64,000 bases of DNA, from the NCBI RefSeq assembly GCF_047718555.1, contig NZ_JBDNRK010000010.1, forward strand, positions 40,435 through 104,434. Reading direction: 5' to 3'. Within the stretch, counting starts at the first letter, position 1. Each line of letters opens with the position of its first letter. The translations under genes were made by a program, and so were the position numbers. Source of the stretch: Clostridium_I sp047718555 (lineage in GTDB: Bacteria; Bacillota; Clostridia; Clostridiales; Clostridiaceae). Shown here one piece after another: positions 45,298 to 55,040 of the stretch. The notes beneath the pieces are model-generated. The model had not been told where the DNA came from and did not search any database. It saw only the letters and a program-made list of their open reading frames with translations.

Positions 45298-45542
45298 TTT
45301 ATCCGATGACTACCATCCGTAATACTCCCATCGCACACAGCGAAAGCGATTCACACAAAATCCAAGATTTTGGTTCTCTGCTTTTCTATCAAAGTGGGAG
45401 ATAACGGATGCTACGTCCCTGGATAACGATTTACCCTAAAGGACAACGATTTCTAAGTATCGAAAATACCGATACTAAGAACTCTGTTAGTAAGTTTCAG
45501 ATGGAGAAAAAAACTCCATCTGAAACAAAGAACTCTGTTTAT
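45298..45542 (+). repeat. Family B structured repeat, longest copy (245 bp)
   Basis: The copy starts tttatccgatgactacc and has an outer stem catccgt / acggatg around ctccca / tgggag, with an extra 60-base insert in the loop. It continues with tacgtccctggataacgatt, ctaaaggacaacgatttct, the hairpin agtatcg / cgatact and ctccatctgaaac to aactctgtttatac. It has no ORF. It lies between divergent WG-repeat and aspartokinase genes. Confidence 0.8.
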
Positions 45543-45672
45543 ACAGGTCAGTACAATTTTAACTACAACTTTATATGTAAGATGATAATATTAAGTTTAA
45601 GGAATAGAATGTGGAAATGTTATTCTTAATAAATAATTCCATATTTAATTTTTATTTCATATTATTGTTAAT

Positions 45673-45714
45673 ATAAGGTGTCTTTAATTTGTTATTTATT
45701 TTCAGATACCTAAA
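45673..45714. repeat. Family A repeat, degenerate minimal copy
   Basis: The sequence taaggtgtctttaatttgtt to attttcagatacctaaa keeps both ends of the 39-bp minimal form with several changes. It lies about 145 bases upstream of the aspartokinase gene. Confidence 0.45.
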
Positions 45715-45858
45715 CCATAATAAAAAAATATATATCTACTAAAAGCATATTTTGCAATATTAATAGCATATTATACAATAATTTTTGCAAAAATTGTATA
45801 TATAATATTACTATATAAGATTCTAATATAGTTTTATATAGATATTTGGAGGTTAGCT

Positions 45859-47079
45859 ATGAGAATAGTAGTGCAGAAATTTGGTGGTACTTCAGTTTCC
45901 ACCAAAGAAAGAAGATTATTGGTATTAGAAAAAATACTTGAAGCAAAAAAAAATGGCTATAATCCCGTAGTAGTAGTATCCGCTATGGGCAGAAAAGGTG
46001 AAGCTTATGCTACAGATACTCTCCTATCTCTTGTAGATAAAAATTTTAGAGAAAATAATTTGCAAGCAAGTGATTTACTTATGAGCTGCGGTGAAATTAT
46101 AAGTACTGTAGTTCTAAGTAATGAATTAAATAAAATTTCTGTAGATGCAGTACCTCTACTTGGCGGGCAGGCTGGTATAATCACGGATGACAATTTTAGT
46201 AACGCTTCTGTGATAAAAATTGATACAAAAAGACTCTTAAATATATTAAGCGAAGGAAGGATTCCAGTGGTTGCCGGTTTCCAAGGTTTAACAGAAGATG
46301 GATATATAACTACCCTTGGTAGAGGTGGCAGTGATGTTACTGCATGCCTTTTAGGTTCAGCATTAAATTCCAGTAAAATTGAAATATACACAGATGTAGA
46401 TGGTATAATGACCGCTGATCCAAGAATTGTTAAAAATGCCTCATTGATAAAAGAAATAAGCTATAACGAGGTTTTTGAATTTGCCCATCAGGGTGCCAAA
46501 GTAATTCATCCTAGGGCAGTAGAAATTGCCGCAAAATCCAATATTCCTTTAGTTGTAAAAAACACCCTTAACCATTGCAGTGGAACTATAATAAGTAAAG
46601 AGATCAGCAGTAAGTATAATGGTCTAATAACTGGAATAGCTAATATGGATGATAGAATTCAAATTAATGTTTCCCTAGAGGATAACAAGAGTAACGAAAA
46701 TTATTTTAATATTCTAAATACACTGGGTGAAAATAAAATAAGTATAGATCTAATAAATGTTTTTCCAGATAAAAAAATTTTTACTATAAATAAAAACCAA
46801 TTTTTATCCTTCAGTGCAGTAATGAAAAATTTAAATATAGGATACACCTATCTAGATGATTGCAGTAAAATTGCACTTATAGGAAATGGCATGAAAGGTG
46901 TACCTGGCGTTATGGCAACTATTCTAAAAACACTTACAAAAGAAGGTATAGAAATTTTGCAAACTGCCGATTCTAATACAACTATTTGGTTCCTTGTTAA
47001 AAGCGACTCAGTAACTACTGCTATAAATGCTCTTCATCATGAATTTGGATTAGAAAATGAACTTAGCTGCATTAAATAG
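45859..47079 (+). CDS. dapG: Aspartokinase, DapG-like
   Basis: This enzyme phosphorylates aspartate, the first step to lysine, diaminopimelate, threonine and methionine. The 406-residue protein opens with 'VVQKFGGTSVSTKERRL' and has 'VVSAMGRKGEAYATDTLLSL' (very like Bacillus DapG), 'LGRGGSDVTACLLGSAL' and 'YTDVDGIMTADPRI'. Two ACT domains follow (about 260-406). DapG of Bacillus is inhibited by diaminopimelate and serves wall and spore synthesis. No lysine riboswitch was seen upstream. The gene stands alone with its own terminator downstream. The start has a ggagg site. Confidence 0.92.
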   Translation: MRIVVQKFGGTSVSTKERRLLVLEKILEAKKNGYNPVVVVSAMGRKGEAYATDTLLSLVDKNFRENNLQASDLLMSCGEIISTVVLSNELNKISVDAVPLLGGQAGIITDDNFSNASVIKIDTKRLLNILSEGRIPVVAGFQGLTEDGYITTLGRGGSDVTACLLGSALNSSKIEIYTDVDGIMTADPRIVKNASLIKEISYNEVFEFAHQGAKVIHPRAVEIAAKSNIPLVVKNTLNHCSGTIISKEISSKYNGLITGIANMDDRIQINVSLEDNKSNENYFNILNTLGENKISIDLINVFPDKKIFTINKNQFLSFSAVMKNLNIGYTYLDDCSKIALIGNGMKGVPGVMATILKTLTKEGIEILQTADSNTTIWFLVKSDSVTTAINALHHEFGLENELSCIK

Positions 47080-47148
47080 GATATCTTAAAGTAATTAATT
47101 ATTGAAACTATTAGATAACTAATTATTTTTCAATATGCCTAAATAAAA

Positions 47149-47193
47149 AACACTATCAAAAGCCATTATTAATTGGTAATTTTTGATAGTGTT
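47149..47193. terminator. Bidirectional terminator between dapG and speD
   Basis: The 13-bp perfect stem aacactatcaaaa / ttttgatagtgtt, with T and A tracts on either side, sits between the convergent genes. Confidence 0.75.
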
Positions 47194-47228
47194 ATTTTTA
47201 GAAGTTTTAATTAAAATGTTATTTAATT

Positions 47229-47280
47229 TTAGGCACATTCAAATAAAGGACTAATTTACTATTTATTTTCATAGGGCTTA
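47229..47280. repeat. Family A repeat, 52-bp internally deleted copy
   Basis: This copy reads TTAGGCACATTCAAATAAA to ATTTATTTTCATAGGGCTTA, with most of the interior missing. The outer TTA (47278-47280) is the speD stop codon. A further, poorer copy may lie at 47092-47142. Confidence 0.7.
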
Positions 47281-48090
47281 GTTGATATTTATACCATAGA
47301 ATATCTCTGTCATCTCCCTATCCAGCGCCTTTATTATATTATCTTTCTTCTCTTTACTTAAACTTTTTTCCTCCATATCAAATAAATAATTTTCCAAATT
47401 AATGTCCTTCAGTTTCATCTTTGTATGGAATATATTTGATTGATATATATTCATATCCGTTAGAATATATCTATTTAAAGTTCTGCTTGCAATGAAATTT
47501 TGTATTGAATTTATCTTATGATCTATATAGTGCTTGTGTCCATCCATGTCTCTGGTAAATCCTCTAACTTTGTAATCTATAGTAATAATATCCGAATCGA
47601 AACTATCAATTAAATAATCTAATGCTTTAAGTGGAGAAATAGTTCCACAAGTTGCCACATCAATATCTACCCTAAAAGTACTTATGTTATTTTGTGGATG
47701 ACTTTCCGGGTATGTATGCACAGTGACATGACTTTTATCTAAATGTCCCACTAGATTTTCTCTAACTGGTGATACTACACCCTTGTTACAGGATGGATCA
47801 AGTACATATAGAGGTACTTCTTCCTCTGAGATAAGCAATGTTACACTGGCACCCTGTGGCTCATAATCTTGTTTTGCAATGTTTAATACACTGGCACCTA
47901 TTATTTCTGTAACATCCATTAAAATCCCTGTTAATCTTTCAGAATTATACTGTTCGTCTACATATTCAATATACTTTTTTCGATCCTGATCATTTTCAGT
48001 ATAGCATACATCATATATATTAAAACTAAGTGATTTGGTTAAATTGTTAAATCCGTATAATTTTAATTTATCATTATTAGCTGCTGACAA
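47278..48090 (-). CDS. speD: S-adenosylmethionine decarboxylase proenzyme SpeD
   Basis: SpeD removes CO2 from S-adenosylmethionine, giving the aminopropyl donor for spermidine. The 270-residue protein is the large E. coli-type form. Self-cleavage is expected between Lys119 and Ser120 in 'GHLDKSHVTVHTYPE'; the new N-terminal pyruvoyl group is the cofactor. 'DIDVATCGTISPLKALDYL' follows with the conserved cysteine. No speE is next to it. The stop codon lies in the end of a family A repeat, and the upstream gap (48130-48337) holds two more repeat units. Confidence 0.95.
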   Translation of the reverse strand: MSAANNDKLKLYGFNNLTKSLSFNIYDVCYTENDQDRKKYIEYVDEQYNSERLTGILMDVTEIIGASVLNIAKQDYEPQGASVTLLISEEEVPLYVLDPSCNKGVVSPVRENLVGHLDKSHVTVHTYPESHPQNNISTFRVDIDVATCGTISPLKALDYLIDSFDSDIITIDYKVRGFTRDMDGHKHYIDHKINSIQNFIASRTLNRYILTDMNIYQSNIFHTKMKLKDINLENYLFDMEEKSLSKEKKDNIIKALDREMTEIFYGININ

Positions 48091-48129
48091 TTTTCTTCAC
48101 CTTTTCTTATAAATCTAATTTTAAAATTC

Positions 48130-48187
48130 AAGGCATCTGACATTAGATAACAAGTCAAAGATGCTGGTTATTCCTTTACGATGCCTA
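48130..48187. repeat. Family A repeat, short copy upstream of speD
   Basis: The sequence aaggcatctgacattagata to cctttacgatgcctaaa shows inverted ends aggcatc / gatgcct and the shared gtcaaagatgc. It lies in the speD leader region. Confidence 0.5.
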
Positions 48188-48191
48188 AACA

Positions 48192-48337
48192 AGGCTCAAT
48201 AAATAACAAGTCATTATTCAAGTATACTTATGCATCACATCATATCCTTAGAATACTTTTATGGAACGACTACACTCTATTTGCATACATTTCTACAACA
48301 TACCATCACTGACTCGTTATTTCTTTTTATATGCCTA
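48192..48337. repeat. Family A repeat, diverged near-full-length copy
   Basis: The ends aggctcaataaataac and ttatttctttttatatgcct match the family in outline. The interior of about 110 bases differs from other copies, so it is an old or divergent insertion. Confidence 0.5.
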
Positions 48338-48405
48338 ATATTATCACATATACATCCATTAAAACAATACAAAAATTTATTTCTGTATTTAAATTTTCAT
48401 AGATT

Positions 48406-49863
48406 TTAAAGATCAGAAAATTCTATTTCTATCTTTTTCATTGCAATTCCATTGTCATTAAAATTACCTATATCTTTTCCTTTAATAATATTGCAGGGAA
48501 GTATTATATTAAACTTACATCCTTTATTCATATCACTTTCTAAAATGACTCTTCCACCGTGCATTTCAACTAAATATTTAACTAGTGAAAGTCCAATACC
48601 ACTTCCTTCGTTTTCTTTTAAAAGCCCATCCTTCACTTGTGTAAATCTATCAAATATTCTGTCCTGCATATATTTAGGTATGCCTATTCCATTATCTTTT
48701 ACTGATATATGTAAATTATTATCTTTTTCATACATATAGACTTCTATTTTTCCATCCTTTGGTGTAAATTTTATGGCATTAGACAGTAAGTTTAACATTA
48801 CTCTTTCAATTTTTTCTACATCACAAGCTATTATCTTTTCTTCAATTTCTGTATCAAATACAATATTGATACCTCGTTCCTCTGCAAAAGGTACGATAGA
48901 AAGAGTAATATCCTCTATAACTTTTACGATTTCCACATTGTTCAAATTTAATTCCATAAAACCTGCTTCTATTTTACTCATATCTATAAAATTATTTGAG
49001 AGTTTTATAAGTCTATAACAATTTTGCTTCATAATTTTAAGATAATTTAAAGTTTTTTCATTACTACCTATATCACCTTTAGTTAATCCCAGTTCAACTA
49101 ATTGAATGCTGCTAAATATGACATTTACAGGTGTTCTAAGTTCATGAGATATATTTGCTAAAAATTCCATTTTCATTTTGTCAATTTCATTTGCTCTATT
49201 GATAATCTCATCTTTATCCTTAACCTTTTCTTCAAGTATGTTTACATGCTTATTAAAGTCTTTTCGTTCATTGTCCAAAGTAATTATTATAAGAAATAGA
49301 GAACAAGCTAAAGACTGGATTACATAAAGAGCTAAGTCTAAATTAAAACCATTATTAATGACTGATATTATTAAAATTTCAAATATCATTTGACTAATAG
49401 GAAAAACAATACAAGAAATTCCTAAACATCTTTTACCTATATTATTATTATTACTTTTTAGCACAAGTATACCTATAAATATATAAATAGACATAATTAA
49501 TACTTTATGAATAAATACACTTAAGCTTGGAATAAAATTCAAAGAAATTATATCTGTTATGGTAATAATTATAGCTATGTATTTATAGCTTGATTTTATT
49601 CTCATATTCATAAAATTAAATAAAGCTAAAATTGCTATAAAATTTGTTACTAGGAAAAAAATAACTGTAATACTATCAATGATAGTATTTAATTTTATAA
49701 TATTATTGAGTATAGAAAAAATAACTGTAAATATGCCTAGTACATGACTTACAGATATTAGTCCTATGTATTTTTTAGAATATATAGTACTAAATACGAT
49801 ACAAATAAGTGCTAAGGTTGAGTAAATAAATAACATAATTAGGAAAAACATAATATTATGCAT
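48406..49863 (-). CDS. Orphan membrane sensor histidine kinase (kinase 2)
   Basis: A 485-residue kinase. Six or more hydrophobic segments (residues 1-195) lead through a short coiled coil straight to HisKA; there is no PAS domain. The phosphorylated histidine is about residue 240 ('FLANISHELRTPVNVIF'). The ATPase shows 'NLLSNAIKFTP', 'DNGIGIPKYM' and 'GSGIGLSLVKYL'. I choose ATG 49863, spaced well from ggag, over GTG 49872. It ends 'KKIEIEFSDL', the same tail as kinases 1 and 3. No response regulator lies nearby, so an unlinked partner such as Spo0A is likely. Confidence 0.92.
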   Translation of the reverse strand: MHNIMFFLIMLFIYSTLALICIVFSTIYSKKYIGLISVSHVLGIFTVIFSILNNIIKLNTIIDSITVIFFLVTNFIAILALFNFMNMRIKSSYKYIAIIITITDIISLNFIPSLSVFIHKVLIMSIYIFIGILVLKSNNNNIGKRCLGISCIVFPISQMIFEILIISVINNGFNLDLALYVIQSLACSLFLIIITLDNERKDFNKHVNILEEKVKDKDEIINRANEIDKMKMEFLANISHELRTPVNVIFSSIQLVELGLTKGDIGSNEKTLNYLKIMKQNCYRLIKLSNNFIDMSKIEAGFMELNLNNVEIVKVIEDITLSIVPFAEERGINIVFDTEIEEKIIACDVEKIERVMLNLLSNAIKFTPKDGKIEVYMYEKDNNLHISVKDNGIGIPKYMQDRIFDRFTQVKDGLLKENEGSGIGLSLVKYLVEMHGGRVILESDMNKGCKFNIILPCNIIKGKDIGNFNDNGIAMKKIEIEFSDL

Positions 49864-50001
49864 CAAAAACACTCCATAAAAAATTATTTTCTACAATTTA
49901 CGTCAAAATGCGTCTCTTTTATTCATTGTAACAGAATTTTTTATTATTATAAACAAAAAAATATAAATATTACCTTTTTGCACATTTTTGCAGTAAAATA
50001 A

Positions 50002-50271
50002 TTAATCTTCTTCAGGTGATATTTCTTCTATAATAAATTTATCAAAATCAATTTCATCTATAAAGTGATTTTCATTAAAAGTGGTTTTTCTTCTTCTATT
50101 GTATTCTTTCACATTAGGAGGCAACCAATAGGGCTTTGAAATATCTAATTTGTAGCATAATTCTTTTATACATAATTTTAAATTATCCTGATAACTCCCC
50201 TCCACATCAGAAATTACAACTTCATCTTTTATAATCTTATTATGTTTTATAACCTTTCCCCATATTTTCAT
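50002..50271 (-). CDS. Uncharacterised small protein
   Basis: An 89-residue protein starting at ATG 50271 (MKIWGKVIKHNKI), behind a taggag site. 'IWGKVIKHNKIIKDEVVISD' looks like a beta-rich start and 'WLPPNVKEYNRRRKTTFNEN' a basic middle; the end is acidic. I do not recognise a family, although the conserved-looking hydrophobic spacing and the clean ribosome site make it a likely gene. It has gaps of more than 100 bases on both sides. Confidence 0.6.
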   Translation of the reverse strand: MKIWGKVIKHNKIIKDEVVISDVEGSYQDNLKLCIKELCYKLDISKPYWLPPNVKEYNRRRKTTFNENHFIDEIDFDKFIIEEISPEED

Positions 50272-50535
50272 AATTTTTATTCTCCTATTTATCAATGGTC
50301 TTAATAGAGCATATTTATTTTTAATATCTAGAATTAATTTTTAGTTAATTTTATAATTTTAATTTTTTTCTGTCAAATTTTTATACATATAAAAATAATC
50401 TATATATACTCAACTTACAACTGATCTTGTAAAATCATTGAATACAAATAGATTATTTTCTGTGTTTTGTATATATCATATTCCTATTTAAAAAATAATA
50501 TGAGAAGATTCATTGTTATGTACCTGATAATTGCA

Positions 50536-51777
50536 TTATTTATACATATATTCTCTTGTTAATGGTATATTAAATCCAGGTTTTTTAGGTGACTTGCTCA
50601 AAAGCACTTGATATATAGATATAAGGCCGGCTCTGAAATTTATTGCACAACCTGTCATATATAATAACCATGCCCTGTAAGTTTTATCTGAAGTAAATTC
50701 TATTGCCTTTTCTTTATTTGCTTCTAGATTTTTAACCCATTGAACTAAGGTTTTATAATAGTGCTCTCTTAGAGACTCTACATCACAAATTTCATAATTT
50801 TCATCTTCCATTATAGATATTCCACCGCTTATTGTATGTAATTCTCCACCTGGAAATATGTACTTTTCTATAAATTCACTTTCATCCTTGCCAACCTGTG
50901 AATTCTTAGAGTGAGTTATACCATGATTTAAAAATAGTCCATCATCTTTTAGAAGCTTGTGCATTTTATTAAAATAAACTGGAAGATTTTTTATTCCAAC
51001 ATGCTCAAACATCCCTACACTCACTACCTTATCGTATACACCTTCACCTTCAATATCACGATAATCCTTCAATTCTACAAAACATTTTCCTTCAAGATTT
51101 TCATCTTTTATTTTTTGAGACACATATTTATACTGCTCTTCACTAATTGTTACGCCATGTGCCTCAACGCCATAATGTTTTGCTGCCCAAGTAATCATAA
51201 GTCCCCAGCCGCAACCTACATCTAGCAATTTTTCTCCAGGCTTAAGTCTTAATTTTTTACATATATGATCCACTTTATTCTCCTGAGCTGTAGTCAAATC
51301 ATCTTCTTGATTTTTATAATAAGCACAGGAATATGTCATGCTGGAGCCTAAAAACAATCTATAAAAATTATTGGATATATCATAATGATGAGATATGTTT
51401 TCTTTATCTTTTTCTTTTGTATGTAAGTTTATACTTGGAAAAGATGTTCCTTTTAATAGTAAAGTAACTTTATCCTTATTTGATATCTCTATATTTTCAA
51501 ACTGATCCTTTAAAGTTAAAGCTTCTATAATATTTCCTTCTATATCAAAAGTTCCATCCATAAATGCTTCTGCAAAAGTCATGGTTGTAGGACTTGCCAA
51601 TATTTTTTTAAAAGTATTTTTATCATTGAATTTCAACACAAATTCTGGACTTTCTGTATAATTAATAGTTTCACCATTCCAAAATATCATATTAAAATTC
51701 TTCTTAGTCTGCTCAAAAATACGTCCAACTGCTTCAAGTAAATCCTTGTCTTTATTTTTCTTAGTATCAAAAGCCAT
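50536..51777 (-). CDS. cfa: Cyclopropane-fatty-acyl-phospholipid synthase
   Basis: This enzyme adds a methylene group from S-adenosylmethionine to double bonds of membrane lipid chains. The 413-residue protein (start ATG 51777, behind ggaggg) has the N-terminal lipid-binding part and a SAM domain with 'LLDVGCGWGLMITWAAKHYG' near residue 190. 'SHHYDISNNFYRLFLG' with 'MTYSCAYYKN' just before it is the family signature for substrate binding. The C-terminal 'YTRAW'-type segment appears as 'KTYRAWLLYMTGCAINF'. It is monocistronic. Confidence 0.94.
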   Translation of the reverse strand: MAFDTKKNKDKDLLEAVGRIFEQTKKNFNMIFWNGETINYTESPEFVLKFNDKNTFKKILASPTTMTFAEAFMDGTFDIEGNIIEALTLKDQFENIEISNKDKVTLLLKGTSFPSINLHTKEKDKENISHHYDISNNFYRLFLGSSMTYSCAYYKNQEDDLTTAQENKVDHICKKLRLKPGEKLLDVGCGWGLMITWAAKHYGVEAHGVTISEEQYKYVSQKIKDENLEGKCFVELKDYRDIEGEGVYDKVVSVGMFEHVGIKNLPVYFNKMHKLLKDDGLFLNHGITHSKNSQVGKDESEFIEKYIFPGGELHTISGGISIMEDENYEICDVESLREHYYKTLVQWVKNLEANKEKAIEFTSDKTYRAWLLYMTGCAINFRAGLISIYQVLLSKSPKKPGFNIPLTREYMYK

Positions 51778-52062
51778 TGTATTCCCTCCCACATATAGAT
51801 ATCAAAAAAATTTTTTATAAGGTTAACCCTATAAAAAATTTTTTAAGTATATTAATTATAATATTCCATTTTTTTTCATTCAAGCTAGTCTAGTAGAAAA
51901 AAATGCCATTGTAATCGTTTGATACTTTCTAATACTAGATTATTTTTGCATTTACTTAAATTATTGCAATTTTTATTGCAAACATATATAATCATTGCAA
52001 TTTAAGATTTTTGTAAGCATATATTTACCATTCCATTACAATCCAGGATTATCTTTATAAAA

Positions 52063-53226
52063 TTAAACTAACCTTTCTAATTGAACACTTATATCATCAA
52101 GTTCCTCGTGTAACTTGAAGTCCGATACAACTTTTATAATGAAATCCACTGTTTTTCTAGTTGCCTCGGGATCTCTGTATTCTCTTTGTGATTCCATTAT
52201 CTCTTTTAACATCTTTCCATTTTCAGATAATAATCTCTGTACTGAATTATTTAAATTTCTGTAATCTTTACAAACTATTCCAAGTTTTTTTTGCTCTATA
52301 TAATATGAATTTTCTTCTTCCTGTCCTAGAAGCTCACCAGTAATTATTATTGGTAAATTTGAAGCCACGGCCTCCATTAAAACATTAGGACTTCCACGAG
52401 TAATCAGTATGTCCACTTCTTCCATAAGACTATTAACATTATTTACATATCCGTATATGTCTAATCTATTGCCATATTTATCACTGTATTTATTCTCCAG
52501 TTTATTTTTTAAAACAGAATTTTTTCCAGCGACAATTTTAACATTACAGTTGAAATTTTCCAATAAAATCTCAGCAATGTTTCCCAAATTACCTACCCCT
52601 TCACCGCCACTCATAAGCAGAAAATTTAAGGCATTTTTAGGATCATCATTTATAATAGGATTTTTTCTCACTTTATTATTATAAAATCTTGATCTTACAG
52701 GAAACTTATCGATGGTTACTCTTGAAGCATAGGCTCCAAATCTAATACATCTTTCCTTAGCCTCTTTTGTTGGAGAAATTATATAGTCTGCTCTTCTATC
52801 TACCCATAAAGGTGTTATGCTTATTAAATCAGCTATAAGAGTAATAAAGGGTATATTATATCCATTTTTATATAGTATATTTAATACAGGAGCATTAAAA
52901 TTGGGATGTATGGATAATATCAGATCTGGCTTTTCCTCGTCTAAAATTTTTAGGAATCTCTTTTCCATAGTTCTTTCAGTTAACTTAGTTAAAAGTTCTG
53001 GTTTTCTCAATGAAATATTCCATACAGCTTTCCATAAAACCCTTGCTCTTCTAGTAAAAAAGCCATAGGATTTACTGACTGTATTTAACAATATACCATT
53101 TGTATCAAACCCCTCAATAACCTTTGCATTTACATTTGGAATTTCTTTAAACTGTTCCATTAATGCCTCTGCAATACTTTTATGACCACAACCGGTATTA
53201 TTTGAAGATATAATTAATATATTCAC
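52063..53226 (-). CDS. Glycosyltransferase, MGDG synthase/UgtP family
   Basis: A 387-residue enzyme. The N-terminal half is the MGDG_synth domain ('SSNNTGCGHKSIAEALMEQF'), and 'ITRGSPNVLMEAVASNLPII' near residue 275 is the donor-binding end of a GT28-type C-terminal half. Relatives move glucose or galactose from UDP-sugar to diacylglycerol to make membrane glycolipids. The neighbouring cfa gene also modifies membrane lipids, but it has a separate leader. The start is GTG behind aggagg. Confidence 0.88.
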   Translation of the reverse strand: MNILIISSNNTGCGHKSIAEALMEQFKEIPNVNAKVIEGFDTNGILLNTVSKSYGFFTRRARVLWKAVWNISLRKPELLTKLTERTMEKRFLKILDEEKPDLILSIHPNFNAPVLNILYKNGYNIPFITLIADLISITPLWVDRRADYIISPTKEAKERCIRFGAYASRVTIDKFPVRSRFYNNKVRKNPIINDDPKNALNFLLMSGGEGVGNLGNIAEILLENFNCNVKIVAGKNSVLKNKLENKYSDKYGNRLDIYGYVNNVNSLMEEVDILITRGSPNVLMEAVASNLPIIITGELLGQEEENSYYIEQKKLGIVCKDYRNLNNSVQRLLSENGKMLKEIMESQREYRDPEATRKTVDFIIKVVSDFKLHEELDDISVQLERLV

Positions 53227-53323
53227 GATTTTTCCTCCTTATTTTGTATAGAGATAACTAAAATCTTCAAAATATATAAATATAAACTATATTATTAAAT
53301 TTTTAATAACTGTATAATAGCGT

Positions 53324-53398
53324 ATTTATCCCGCGAATAACCGCTGTAACACTCCATCTTTGAAAGTTAGTGATAACAGCGGCACGTCTCTGAATAAT
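53324..53398 (+). repeat. Family B repeat, short diverged copy
   Basis: The sequence tttatcccgcgaataaccgc, then tgtaacactccatc and a stem ccgctgt / acagcgg, then cacgtctctgaataa, matches the first half of the longer copies with paired changes in the stem. It lies in the gap upstream of the glycosyltransferase gene. Confidence 0.65.
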
Positions 53399-53600
53399 TA
53401 ATCTGAACTTAGCTAAAATAGAAAATTCCATTAAGTAAGATTCTTTTATAAATTAAGTTTCATGTACATATTCATTATGCATTAACTAACATAAAAATGC
53501 AATAGTTCACTATTGCTAACATTTTAAATCCTTATAACTAATGCTATTATTTACATTCATATGATATTATTTACATTACAATAATATAATTAACATTCTA

Positions 53601-55040
53601 CTATTTTTCTGCTCTTTCACATCTAATTTTTTTACCCTTAATAGTCTTTTCCCTTAATGCCTCTATTACTAAAGAACCTTTTCCATTTAATATATCAACA
53701 TATGACAAATTATCCTGTATATCTATTATTCCTATATCTTCACTTTCGACTCCATTTATATTGGATATAGTACCAACAATGTCTACATTTCTTATTTTCT
53801 TCTTTTTTCCCGCATTTATGTATATTTTTGAAATATTTTTATTTAATTCAAAACTTTTCTCTTTTTTTAGTTTAGGTTTATCTTTAAGTCTTTCATTAAA
53901 TAAATTTTTTCCAGTTTCTATGTCCCTTAGTTCAGGTAACTGACCTTTATCTATAGTTCTCCCAATATATTCTTCAATTTCATTTAAAAATCTACACTGC
54001 TTAGGTGTAACAAAACTTATAGCCTTGCCACTATTTTCTCCACGTCCTGTTCTTCCTATTCTATGCACATAGCTTTCCTTTTCAAAGGGTAAATCATAAT
54101 TTATCACATGAGTTATATTAGCTATATCAATCCCTCTAGCTGCAATGTCTGTGGCGACTAAAAAGATAAATTCACCTCTGCTAAAGCTTTTAACTACATT
54201 TAATCTGTCCTGTTGAAGCATACCCCCATGTATGGAGGTACATGGGATTCCTTTATCTATTAGTATAGAAGATAAAGTTTCCACTGAATTTCTAGTATTA
54301 CAAAATATCATAGCACTATCAGGGTTTTCCTTATATATTATCTTTTTAAGTAAATCAAACTTATCTTTTCCTTCAACAATATAATAATAATCCTTTATTT
54401 TTTCAGTTATTGGTTTTTCAGCTTTTATATTTATCACCGCAGGATCTTTCATATATTCATGACAAAGTGTTTGTATTTTTTCCGACATGGTAGCTGAAAA
54501 TAGCATAGTTACTCTTTTTTTAGGAAGCCTATTAATTATATGCTTAACCTGATCTATAAATCCCATATTCAGCATCTCGTCAGCTTCATCAATAACCAAA
54601 TAATTTATACCATTTAAATTTATAGTACCTCGTTCTATATGATCCAGTGTTCTACCAGGGGTTCCTACCACCACATGAATTCTTTGTTTCAATTCTCTAA
54701 CCTGAGATGAAAAAACTTGTTTTCCAAAAATAGCAGTACACCTAACTTTCTTAAACCTTCCTATATTTGATATATCCTCTTTAATCTGTACGGCTAATTC
54801 TCTTGTAGGAGTAAGTATTAATGCCTGTGGGTTACTATTTTCTATTTCTACTCTTTCACATATTGGTATGGCAAAAGCACCTGTTTTCCCACTGCCCGTT
54901 TGAGATTCTACTATTATATCTTTGTTTTTTAAAACTAATGGAACTACTTTCTTCTGAACCTCTGTGGGGTTTTTATACCCCAATTTTTCTAAAGCTAATA
55001 AAATTTCCTTTGCTATATTAAATTCATAAAAATCATTCAT
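53601..55040 (-). CDS. DEAD-box RNA helicase with DbpA-type RNA-binding domain
   Basis: A 479-residue RNA helicase. The motifs are in order: Q motif near residue 22, 'ESQTGSGKTGAF' (I), 'PTRELA' (Ia), 'VIDEADEML' (II, DEAD), 'SAT' (III) and 'HRIGRTGRG' (VI). The C-terminal 75 residues ('KKKIRNVDIVGTISNINGVE' onward) form the DbpA RNA-binding domain that, in DbpA/YxiN, recognises hairpin 92 of 23S rRNA. A role in large-subunit assembly fits. The start overlaps the larE stop by 8 bases, so it is coupled with larE although the functions seem unrelated. Confidence 0.92.
   Translation of the reverse strand: MNDFYEFNIAKEILLALEKLGYKNPTEVQKKVVPLVLKNKDIIVESQTGSGKTGAFAIPICERVEIENSNPQALILTPTRELAVQIKEDISNIGRFKKVRCTAIFGKQVFSSQVRELKQRIHVVVGTPGRTLDHIERGTINLNGINYLVIDEADEMLNMGFIDQVKHIINRLPKKRVTMLFSATMSEKIQTLCHEYMKDPAVINIKAEKPITEKIKDYYYIVEGKDKFDLLKKIIYKENPDSAMIFCNTRNSVETLSSILIDKGIPCTSIHGGMLQQDRLNVVKSFSRGEFIFLVATDIAARGIDIANITHVINYDLPFEKESYVHRIGRTGRGENSGKAISFVTPKQCRFLNEIEEYIGRTIDKGQLPELRDIETGKNLFNERLKDKPKLKKEKSFELNKNISKIYINAGKKKKIRNVDIVGTISNINGVESEDIGIIDIQDNLSYVDILNGKGSLVIEALREKTIKGKKIRCERAEK

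Noticed and set aside
45543..45858. Possible lysine riboswitch upstream of dapG
   Set aside because: The conserved L-box blocks are not present; only repeats and AT-rich DNA are seen.
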